Shown in pieces: positions 9,938-17,785 of a stretch of 28,303 nt of DNA. Source of the stretch: Prorocentrum cordatum (lineage: Eukaryota > Sar > Dinophyceae > Prorocentrales > Prorocentraceae). Where the stretch lies: NCBI GenBank assembly GCA_963575745.1, contig CAUYUJ010015684.1, positions 174,001 through 202,303 of the forward strand, read 5' to 3'. The notes below the pieces were generated by a model. That model worked only from the letters and a program-made list of their open reading frames with translations. It was not told where the DNA came from and made no database searches. Each line of letters begins with the position of its first letter. Position 1 is the first letter of the stretch. A program made the translations under genes and the position numbers.

Positions 9938-10725
9938 TGAGGCAGGCTGAGGCCGAGGCAGGCTGAGGCCGAGGCAAGCTGAGGCTGAGGCTGAGGCACG
10001 CCGAGGCAGGCTGAGGCTGAGGCTGAGGCAGGCTGAGGCTGAGGCGCGCCGAGGCTGAGGCTGACGCAGGCTGAGGCCGAGACAGGCTGAGGGTGAGGCT
10101 GAGGCAGGCTGAGGCCGAGGCAGGCTAAGGCTGAGGCTGAGGCTGAGGCAGGCTGAGGCTGAGGCTGAGGCCGAGGCAGTCTGAGGCTGAGGCTGAGGCG
10201 CGCCGAGGCAGGGTGGGGCTGAGGCTGAGGCTGATGCTGAGACAAGGTGAGGCTGAGACAGGCTGAGGCTGAGGCTGAGGCAGGCTGAGGCTGAGGCAGG
10301 CTGAGGCTGGGGCCGAGGCAGGTTCAGGCCGAGACAAGCAGAGGCTGAGACTGAGGCTGAGGCTGAGGATGAGGCCGAGGCAGGCCGAAGCTGAGACAAG
10401 GCGAAGCTAAATGGGGGGGGAGGGGGGGGGGAGGGGAAGGGGGGGGGCTGAGGCAGGCTGAGGCCGAGGCAAGCTGAGGCCTAGGCAGGCTGAGGCTGAG
10501 GCTGAAGCACGCCGAGGCAGGCCGAGGCTGAGGCTGAGGCTGAGGCTGAAGCTGAGGCTGAGGCTGAGGCCGAGGCAGGCTGAGGCTGAGGCTGACGCAG
10601 GCTGAGGCCGAGGCAGGCTGAGGCTGAGGCTGAGGCAGGCTGAGGCTGAGGCCGAAGCAGGCTGCGGCCGAGGCTGAGGCAAGCCGAGGCAGGCTGAGGC
10701 TGAGGCTGAAACTCAGGCAGGCGGA
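9938..10725 (+). repeat. GAGGCTGAGGCAGGCT array
   Basis: Hexamer-based GAGGCT/GAGGCC/GAGGCA array in higher-order combinations, split by a G-rich tract at about 10411-10447. Reverse-strand Ser-Ala-Ser-Leu or Gln-Pro frames over it are artefacts. Confidence 0.95.
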
Positions 10726-10727
10726 CG

Positions 10728-10860
10728 CACCCGTAGGAATCCATAGGAATCCTTAGGAATCCCTAGGAATCCTTCGGGATCCGTAGGCATCCTTAGGAAT
10801 CCGTAGGCATAGTTAAGCATCCTCAGGAATCCTTAGGAATCCTTAGGATCCCATTGGATC
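10728..10860 (+). repeat. TAGGAATCC short tandem array
   Basis: Units of about 10 bases of the type TAGGAATCCT with variants TAGGCATCCT and TCAGGAATCC. They contain CCTAGG-like palindromic joints. The same array is at 13783-13915 in copy B. Confidence 0.9.
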
Positions 10861-11008
10861 CTAAGGCCGTTGCCACTGCGACTGTCATTGCGAATGCAAC
10901 TGCGACTGCGAGAACAGCAGAATTCTACAAATGGATTCTCACCTGCATCTTAAGGGGAATGCTTCCAGAGACGCTTATACACATCGCTGTTAGGTTGCTT
11001 TGCCGGGA

Positions 11009-12327
11009 AAATGAATTTTAACAAACCAATATGCCGCTCGAGTGAAGGCGGTCGTTTCTGGGAGGCCCGCAGCAGCCCGGGGCTTTCACTCTATCTGCTG
11101 CTCGAGAGGGCGCGTGTCTCGCGGCGGTTTTTAAAGGAGCGCAATATGCGCTTTTTCACCCTTGCTTGCGCCGCGCCCCGCGCGCCCCGGAATGGCTCGC
11201 GCGCCGCGCACGGCCTCGGGATGCGAAGCGGCGCGCGCGGGCGGGGGGGGCCTGCCCTCGCCGCCACCCCTCGTCGCGCACACGGTCAATATCGTGGCGT
11301 TCCTCAAATTGCGCTCCCTGCTGTAACTCCCGCTGCTGCCCCCTGCCGCGACGCGGCGGAAAGGGTCGAACGCCTCGCGCCGAGCCCTAACCAGGACCAC
11401 GCGCTGCTCCAGTAAGCCCCGCTTGGCGGGAGCATTCGCGGCCGCCGGCGCCGCGGCAGAAGCGGCCGGGGCCCCCGTGGGAGCCACTGCGCGAGACTGA
11501 GCAGGCGGGCGGGGCTGCGCTGGCATTCAGTGGGCCGTTTCCGAAAAGCGTCGGCCCTCAAGACCAACAGCTGCGGCCCCTTTGCCCCTCCTTTCCCCTC
11601 CGCTCCCCGCGCACCTCCCCCTTTCCGTGCCCTCCACCTGCCCCTGCCCGCCCCTTCCCTGTCCTCCACCCACTACCGGCCCCTCCCCAGTGCCTCTCCC
11701 CGGCCCCCCACCTCTTCTGCGCCCCCGCCCCCCGCCGCCGCGCGCCGGGCACCCTGGAGCGGCGCCCCGGACCGGGCCCAGGACGAGGCACCCCCCGAGG
11801 CCACCACCTGAGGCCACCCGCGGGGCCACCCCGGGGCAACCCCTGGGACGAGCCACGATTTTCGCCCACAATTTTGTTCACGATTTTCCGTTAATTCCAA
11901 TCAAAATGAAACAAAATCGTGTTCAAAATCGTGGTCAAAATCGTGGGCAGTCGAAATCGTCTGCAAAATCGGAGGCAAATCGTGGGCAAAAACGTGGGCA
12001 AAATCGTGGGCAGAATCGTGGGGCGAAAACGTGGGCAAAATCGTAGGCGAAATCGTCGGCAAAATCGTGGCCCCGGGGGTCGCTCCGGGGGTGCCTCGTC
12101 CCGGGGGAACGAGGGGGGGGCTGAAAACGGACAGAGGGAGAGAGGGAGGCCGACAGAGGGAAGAAAAGGACCTGACCGGGAGGGGGGGGGGCGGGAGGAA
12201 GGGGGAGGGGAGGGCGGCAGGGGGAGGGGAGGGAGGCACCCGCATCCCCTGGCTGTCTGGACTTGGCGCAAGGCGCAGCGGAGGGAGAAAAAAAAAAAAA
12301 GGAACCCCAGAACCGGAACGCCAGATA
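11009..12327. other. Unique spacer between the two element copies
   Basis: About 1.3 kb with no matching partner elsewhere in the window. It is GC-rich from 11160 to 11800 with open frames on both strands; the minus frame 11131-11526 contains some non-repetitive text but no recognisable domain, and I do not call it. The part 11880-12070 is a short tandem repeat (listed separately). Confidence 0.4.
11905..12075 (+). repeat. AAAATCGTGGGC tandem repeat
   Basis: Units of about 12-15 bases of the form AAAATCGTGGGCA, with variants AAAATCGTGTTC, AAAATCGTCTGC and AAAACGTGGGC. The Arg-Gly-Gln-Asn frame arises from the repeat. A shorter relative is at about 14921-14945. Confidence 0.85.
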
Positions 12328-14060
12328 TAACCTAACAGCGAAGACTGATAGGTTTCTAGTGGTCTCAAAAGAAAGCATCATGACTCCCCAAGGGGGTCTG
12401 GGCAGATGCCGGACGGGTGCCGCGGGAATCTGGGGACTCCCCATTTTCATTGCCAGGAGCTACATTTTGTCTGCCCGGAGACAACAGAACACCACTCCCA
12501 GGCCACATGTTGAATGCCCGGACCCAATAGGCCACTTCGTGTTCTTCGTGCTCCCATAACACCACTCCCAGGCCACATTTTGAATGCCTGGAGCCAACTG
12601 TAGGCCACTTCGTGTTCTTCGTGCTCCCAGAACACCATTCCCAGGACACATTTTGAATGCCAGGAGCCAACTGTAGACCGCTTCGTGTTCTTCATGTTCT
12701 TCTCAGAACACAATTCCCAAGCTAATTTTGAATGCCCAGAGCAACTGTAGGTCACTTCGTGTTCTTCGTGTTCCCAGAACACCACTCCTGCAGCATATTT
12801 TGATTGCCCAGAGCCAACCGTGGGCCACTTCGTGATCTTCGTGCTCCCTGAAGACAAGTCCTGTACCATATTTTGAATGCCCGAGCTGAGGCAGGCTGAG
12901 GCCGAGGCAGGCTGAGGCCGAGGCAGGCTGAGGCTGAGGCTGAGGCACGTCGAGGCAGGCTGAGGCTGAGGCTGAGGCAGGCTGAGGCTGAGGCAGGCTG
13001 AGGCTGAGGCTGACGCAGGCTGAGGCCGAGGCAGGCTGAGGCTGAGGATGAGGCAGGCTGAGGCTGGGAAGGCTGAGGCTGAGGCTGAGGCAGGCTGAGG
13101 CTGAGGCTGAGGCCAAGGCAGGCTGAGGCTGAGGCCGAGGCAAGCCGAGGCAGGCTGAGGCTGAGGCTGAGGCTGATGCTGAGGCAGGCTGGGGCTGAGG
13201 CAGGCTGAGGCTGAGGCTGAGGCAGCCTGAGGCTGAGGCAGGCTGAGGCTGAGGCCGAGGCACGCTCAGGCCGAGACAGGCTGAGGCTGATACTGAGGCT
13301 ACGGCTGAGGATGAAGCCGGGGCAGGCCGAAGCTGAGACAAGGTGAGGCTGAATGGGGGGGGGGAAGGGGAGGAGGGGAGGCTGAGGCAGGCTGAGGCTG
13401 AGACAGGCTGAGGCCGAGGCAGGCTGAGGCTGAGGCTGAGGCAAGCCGAGGCAGGCTGAGGCTGAGGCAGGCTGAGGCTGAGGCTGACGCACGCTGAGGC
13501 CGAGGCAGGCTGAGGCTGAGGATGAGGCAGGCTGAGGCTGAGGAAGGCTGAGGCTGAGGCTGAGGCAGGCTGAGGCTGAGGCTGAGGCCAAGGCAGGCTG
13601 AGGCTGAGGCTGAGGCAAGCCGAGGCAGGCTGAGGCTGAGGCTGAGGCTGAGGCTGAGGCAGGCTGGGCCGAGCTGAGAGGCTGAGGCAGGCTGAGGCTG
13701 AGGCCGAGGCAGGCTGAGGCTGAGGCTGAGGCGAGCCGAGGCAGGCTGAGGCTGAGGCTGAAACTGAGGCACGTTGAAGCATCCGTAGGAATCCATACGA
13801 ATCCTTAGGAATCCCTAGGAATCCTTAGGAAGCCGTAGGCATCCTTAGGAATCCGTAGGCATAGTTAAGCATCCTCAGGAATCCTTAGGAATTCTTCAGA
13901 TTCCATTGGGTCCTAAGGCCGTTGCCACTGCGACTGTCATTGCGAATGCGACTGCGACTGCGAGAACAGCAGAATTCTACAACTGGATTATCACCTGAAT
14001 CTCAAGGGGAATGCTTCCAGATATGCTTATACACATCGCTGTTAGGTTGCTTTGCCGGGA
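12328..14060 (+). mobile_element. Composite repeat element, copy B
   Basis: Second direct copy, with the same internal order as copy A: leader (12331-12480), 73-bp repeats (12480-12880), GAGGCT arrays (12884-13350 and 13378-13775) around a G-rich tract (13352-13377), a TAGGAATCC array (13783-13915) and a conserved tail. The 5' end AACCTAACAGCGA (12329-12341) is the exact reverse complement of TCGCTGTTAGGTT (14036-14048), giving 13-bp inverted repeats near the ends. The similarity to copy A extends 12 bases past the right arm (GCTTTGCCGGGA). TAA sits on both sides (12328-12330 and 14061-14063) but is too short to prove a target duplication. Copies A and B start 3,095 bases apart. Confidence 0.7.
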
Positions 14061-14975
14061 TAATTTCATCCCAGAGCCCGGCCTTAACGCACCGCCGGCA
14101 GCCCACTCGCGACTGGGGTGCTAACAATTGTCGCACTCGCACGATTGCCCCTACTCCAAACACCTCCCCCCCTTGCCGCCCCATCACTCCCCCGCTCTTC
14201 CCTCCCTTCCGCCTACCATCTCGCATGACCCCCCTTTCCTCCCTGGTTTCCCCCCTTCGTTTCTCCTCTCATCCTCTCCCGCTCTCTCCGTGTACTTTGC
14301 ACGCGCATGGCGGGAGACCTCCGCGACGCGAACAACCCGACCCGCGCAACGTGCCGCGCATGGCGCGGCGCGGCGCGCTTGGGCAAGACCTCATACACGC
14401 ACAGACCGGAGGTCCCGTGAGCGGCACCAGCAACGCAACGCCACGCACGCGGCACCACGCAGGCCGCGCACACGGCGCCGCGCACGCGGCACCGTGCGCA
14501 AACACCGGGCACCTCGCGCGGCAGCACGTACGTGGCGCTATTTGCACGGTACCGCGCCGGCACGCAGCACGACGCGCATCGAACTGTGCACCGCGCGCAA
14601 GGCACGCACGCGCACGCAAAAAAAGCACCGCGCAACACCGCGCCCGCAACTCCAGGCACACGACACCACAAATTCAACGTCGGCTGCAGAAGCGGCGGTG
14701 CGTTCGCGGTACCTCGCGTGCGGCGCCGCGAGGAAACGCCACAACCTCGGCGCCGACCGCGGGGCGCCGCGCGAACGGCACAACCCGCGCTGCACCGCGC
14801 ACGCGGCACAGCACGCAACGCAGATGCCCAACTTGGGATGCACGTCGGCAACGCGACAGCAGCTGATGAAAAAATCTCAACCAAAAAACAGAACATACAA
14901 AAAACATCTGGCGGGGGATTTACAAAATCGTTGCCAAAATCGGCTTGGGGGACGGGGCCTCATGACACCTCCCCC
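14061..14975. other. Low-complexity GCGC/GCAC-rich region, no gene seen
   Basis: C/T-rich at 14150-14290, then 14330-14830 is dominated by irregular GCACCGCGC, ACGCGGCAC and CGCGCA words. Long Arg/Thr/His- or Cys/Arg-rich frames on both strands are compositional. No domain, start context or intron signal is convincing. Confidence 0.45.
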
Positions 14976-14979
14976 ACCT

Positions 14980-15025
14980 CCCTCCCCGCGTCCCCAGCGC
15001 CCCAGTGAGGACTCCGCCCCGTGCC
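14980..15025 (+). repeat. Fragment of the CCAGCGCCCCAG repeat family
   Basis: CCGCGTCCCCAGCGCCCCAG and the following CCGCCCCGTG match the family at 8304-8770 and at the right end of the window. It is a short isolated piece. Confidence 0.6.
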
Positions 15026-15107
15026 TAGGGGAGTGGATTTCCAACGGATAAGTGAAGACAAACAGCCCTGAGCGCCAGCGCTCCTGAACAACGTTTTCAA
15101 TGATTTC

Positions 15108-15190
15108 CAGGAGGAGAGGAGGAGGAGGAGGCGGGCGGACGAGGACAGGAGGAGGAGGAGGAAGGAGAGGGAGAGAAGGAGGGAGGGCAA
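15108..15190 (+). repeat. Short GGA-rich tract
   Basis: GAGGAGAGGAGGAGGAGG followed by GGACAGGAGGAGGAGGAAGG, purines on the plus strand, fading into GAGAGGGAGAG. Confidence 0.8.
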
Positions 15191-15314
15191 GGAAAGAGGA
15201 AAATGATGGATGAGAAAATGAAAATGCAATTGGCGAATCGGAAAAGTTAAGGCGAGGAGGATGCTGAAGTAGCGTCGGTTGCGTCACCCCCCCCCCATAG
15301 TTTGCCACGCCTCC

Positions 15315-15480
15315 CCCGTGGAATCGTTCTTGGCTGGGCCTCTGGGGATACGAAGTGCCACGGATTCAGCAGCATCGTGATCTCTGAAGGAGTGTCGGTC
15401 CAATCCTAAAGACAGGTTTGAGCGTATATCTGTTATGTGGAATCGTTTCTGGATGGGCGCACGGGGATATCGGATATACG
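15315..15480 (+). repeat. Imperfect direct repeat around GTGGAATCGTT
   Basis: GTGGAATCGTTCTTGGCTGGGC (near 15318) recurs as GTGGAATCGTTTCTGGATGGGC (near 15437), about 119 bases later, each followed by a GGGGATA segment. It may be a small duplication; no gene is associated. Confidence 0.5.
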
Positions 15481-15554
15481 CGAAGCGTCGCGAATGTATC
15501 AAGCTGATCTGATCGAGAGACTCCTTGAAGCCACCTCGCGGCTTCAGACGGCAG

Positions 15555-15800
15555 ACCGAGAGCGAGAGAGAGGGAGGAGGAGGAGGAGGAGCCCCCTGTC
15601 CTTTTTTTCGCCTCTTCCCTATATGGTAGACTTCTTCTATCTCTCTATCTCTCTCTCTCTCTATCTCTCTCTTTCTCCCCCCCCCCTCTCTCAGAGAGGG
15701 GGGAGCGTGGGATATAGGGGGAGGAACGCAAAGGACAGAGAGCCCCCTATCCTCTCCCTCTCTCTCTCTCTCTCTTTCTCTGTCCCTCAGCGCCCCCTTT
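15555..15800. repeat. GAGA/CTCT and TATC simple repeats
   Basis: GAGAGCGAGAGAGAGGGAGGAGG, then TCTATCTCTCTATCTCTCTC, then CTCTCTCTCTCTCTCTTTCTC. Purine and pyrimidine tracts lie close together, so parts can pair as inverted repeats. Confidence 0.85.
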
Positions 15801-16162
15801 CATTTCCATCAGAGCGCGCGTACACTTCAAAGTTCAAAACATGGTCGAGCTTGCATGCAGCCTGAAGCCGAGCTTTAAACGGCGAAAGGCTGCGCTACGC
15901 AGCACACACTCACAGACGCACGTGGTCGCCAGCGTATTTACACGCACTGGCTGAAACTATAAACAAAACCAGCACCGAGCAGAAAAACTATGATGGTGAA
16001 GCTAAGCTGGTACATACCGAGCTGGAATCGGAACTGACTGAAATATGAAATGCGCTGATAACGAGTGTGCTGGCCATAAGCACTCCCACATGCGAATGGC
16101 CTGAACATAAGCTGGACCACAAAACTGCAAGCCAGTGTTGCTGCTCCTACTTTTCGGGCTGG
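15801..16162 (-). other. 3' flank of gene C
   Basis: Unique, less GC-rich sequence directly after the stop of gene C, probably its 3' untranslated and intergenic region. It contains GCTGCG-CTA-CGCAGC (15889-15903), a 6-bp hairpin with the same CTA loop as 6871-6895. No recognisable poly(A) signal or open gene. Confidence 0.4.
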
Positions 16163-16909
16163 TCAGGAGTCCGAATCCGAATCATCCTGCTGGAAGCTGT
16201 CGGAGCTGCTCGAGCTGCCGAAGGCGCTGGCCTCGCTATCGTTCACGTCGATGATGCGAGGTGCTGCTGCTGCTGCTGGAGCCGCTGGAGCAGGAGCCGC
16301 TGGAGCAGGCGCCTGCGGAGCCGCTGGAGCAGCGGCCTCGTCCTCCCAGCGGCCACCCTGCTTCGGGCACTCGCCCCGAGCGATCCTCTGCATGTTCCTG
16401 ACGCCCCAGCAGTTGCGGTAGCCAGGGCATGGCGTGCGCAAGCCAACCCGACCACCACCACAAATAGGCCACGCCGACTGCACGTACCTCCCACACAACG
16501 CGCACATCAGAAGACTGCGATACTTCCGAATGATGTGGGACGGGTGCGCGTCGAAGAACAACGGGCGGTCTGCTGCACCCCCTTGCCAGATCCGCAATTC
16601 TGCCACCATGTCGTGAAGATGAATCACGGTCGTCCGCACTTGGCCGAGGCCGACGGGGTAGGCGTGGCCTCCAGGGTGGACCTTGAAGTCGTAGAAGATT
16701 CCCTCGCCGTCGGCGAGGATGTGGCTGACGTTCTGAGGCTGCGGCAACTGTGGTGGCACCTGTGGTTGTGGCTGCTGATCCGCCACTGGCTGAGCGTGTG
16801 GCTGCTGATCCCGCTGGGCCGATCCCGCCGCCCTGCGCCTGAGCTGGTCGAACATGCTGCCATCGCCATTGCGCGGGGAGCGAGACTGAGAGCGGGGGCG
16901 ATGCGCCAT
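16163..16909 (-). CDS. Gene C: unknown protein with Cys-rich segment and acidic tail
   Basis: A 248-residue open frame on the minus strand with no intron needed. I chose the ATG at 16909 (MAHRPRSQSRSPR); the frame extends upstream to a GTG inside the SL-like sequence at 16952-16971, which would be 5' UTR. Layout: Arg/Ser-rich N-terminus (residues 1-15); Gln/Pro-rich linker (about 40-60); a conserved-looking middle (about 65-140) with HPGGHAYPVGLGQVRTTVIHLHD; a Cys-rich stretch (about 140-190) with CALCGRYVQSAWPICGGG, TPCPGYRNC and a later Cys, possibly metal-binding; Ala/Pro repeats coded by a GCN run (16265-16330); and a Ser/Asp tail ending DDSDSDS. I cannot name the family. The Cys pattern CxxCG...CPG...RI.RGE.P resembles, from memory, small Cys segments in other dinoflagellate predicted proteins. 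An intronless gene with a leader remnant fits a retroposed mRNA (inference). Confidence 0.7.
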   Translation of the reverse strand: MAHRPRSQSRSPRNGDGSMFDQLRRRAAGSAQRDQQPHAQPVADQQPQPQVPPQLPQPQNVSHILADGEGIFYDFKVHPGGHAYPVGLGQVRTTVIHLHDMVAELRIWQGGAADRPLFFDAHPSHIIRKYRSLLMCALCGRYVQSAWPICGGGRVGLRTPCPGYRNCWGVRNMQRIARGECPKQGGRWEDEAAAPAAPQAPAPAAPAPAAPAAAAAPRIIDVNDSEASAFGSSSSSDSFQQDDSDSDS

Positions 16910-16951
16910 CTTGGGCGCTTCGGCCAACGAAATCACTGGTAGATGCAAATG

Positions 16952-16971
16952 CTTGAGCCCAAACTTCACGG
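16952..16971 (-). other. Decayed spliced-leader remnant upstream of gene C
   Basis: On the minus strand this reads CCGTGAAGTTTGGGCTCAAG. Against the SL (CCGTAGCCATTTTGGCTCA + AG) the last 12 bases match at 11 positions, and the first four (CCGT) match with one gap between; about 16 of 21 positions agree. It ends 42 bases before the gene C ATG, where a leader should be. Sequence alone is only moderate evidence; the position adds weight. Confidence 0.55.
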
Positions 16972-17147
16972 TGGGAACGAGAGGCTGAGGTCTGGCCCAG
17001 GCCGGCCTGGCTGAGGTCTGGAGGTCTTGCCCCTCTCACCTCTCACCCCCTTCTCACTGATAGGGGGCCGACGGAGGGCAGTGAAGGGGAGAGGGGATCT
17101 GGATAACCATTGTTCCCCAAACAGTGCCTGCCCTTATTGGGTTCATA

Positions 17148-17228
17148 ACCACGTAGATTACATCACATTGATAGCACCACGTAGATTGCACCGCATTGCA
17201 CCGCATAGGTTGCACCACATAGATTGCC
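17148..17228 (+). repeat. ACCACGTAGATTGC tandem repeat
   Basis: Imperfect units of about 10-24 bases: ACCACGTAGATTACATC, GCACCACGTAGATTGCACC, GCATTGCACCGCATAGGTTGC and ACCACATAGATTGCC. Located in the intergenic region, with no coding role. Confidence 0.75.
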
Positions 17229-17355
17229 CAAACACACTGTTTGGTCCACGCTGGCTAACATGTATTTTTCCAGTGAGCAACTCGCACCACTCCGAAACGA
17301 TTTGTAGATGTGCGAAGACGGCGTGGGCGCGGCTGGGCAGCTGCTAGACCTGACT

Positions 17356-17420
17356 TATCCTCCTCCTCCTCCTCCTCCTCCTCCCCCTCCTCCTCGTCGT
17401 CCTCCTCCTCCTCCCCTCCC
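17356..17420 (+). repeat. TCC array
   Basis: TCC repeats (GGA on the minus strand, the sense strand of the neighbouring genes) with a short TCGTCGTCC interruption. Confidence 0.9.
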
Positions 17421-17785
17421 CGTCAGAACGCAAGCCGCCAGGTTGCGCTGCGCGCGCGCGGTTTGCACCGAAGGCCAGCTAAATGTCCGAGCAGGCCGAC
17501 CGAGCGAAGTATAAGTCTTATGAAGTCGGGCGGCCCGCTCGGAGAGAGATAGAGGTAAATCACCACACGCACAGGCGGATTCCACAGCGACGAGGCCGCC
17601 TCTGACGAGGCCAACCTAGGGAGATGACAACCGCTGAACGCAACCTGAGCCCGAAAAGGTCTACATGTCTGGGAAAGGGCGGAGCCAACGAGTCGATCAA
17701 CGCACCCGTTCCGTGTCTGTATCCAAAAAAACCTCGCCACCGAAAAACTAGCCGAGCTAAAGCCAGGATTACTGCGATGCCCATT

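Larger units (their letters stand above)
9233..11008 (+). mobile_element. Composite repeat element, copy A
   Basis: Direct copy of the unit at 12328-14060, similar from end to end. Order inside: leader CCTAACCGCGAAGACTGATA (9236-9255) to about 9358; a 73-bp tandem array (9359-9935); GAGGCTGAGGC arrays (9938-10405 and 10448-10725) split by a G-rich tract (10411-10447); a TAGGAATCC array (10728-10860); and a conserved tail (10861-11008) rich in ACTGCGACTG. The tail contains TCGCTGTTAGGTT (10984-10996), the reverse complement of the start of copy B. In copy A the start differs (ACCTAACCGCGA). There is no coding capacity, so if mobile it is non-autonomous. The ends and any target duplication are uncertain. 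Confidence 0.65.
16972..17785. other. Intergenic region between genes B and C
   Basis: About 800 bases containing two simple repeats (listed separately) and otherwise unique sequence. A weak SL-like string on the minus strand at 17645-17665 (GTAG-A-CC-TTTT-CG-GGCTCAGG) needs several gaps and is not called. No further gene is visible. Confidence 0.4.

Noticed and set aside
9233-10744. Large minus-strand open frames with repeated Trp-Glu-Trp-Cys-Ser and Ser-Ala-Ser text
   Set aside because: Produced by the 73-bp and GAGGCT arrays; they change phase with the repeat period and have no independent support.
11131-11526. 131-codon minus-strand frame between the element copies
   Set aside because: Ala/Pro/Arg-rich in GC-rich DNA, with no domain or splice partner; too weak to list as a gene.
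14128-15051. 307-codon Arg/Thr/His-rich plus-strand frame and matching Cys/Arg-rich minus frames
   Set aside because: Explained by GCAC/GCGC low-complexity DNA; no domain or start context.
17645-17665. Minus-strand string GTAG-A-CC-TTTT-CG-GGCTCAGG as another leader relict
   Set aside because: Needs three gaps, and no gene begins nearby; chance similarity is likely.
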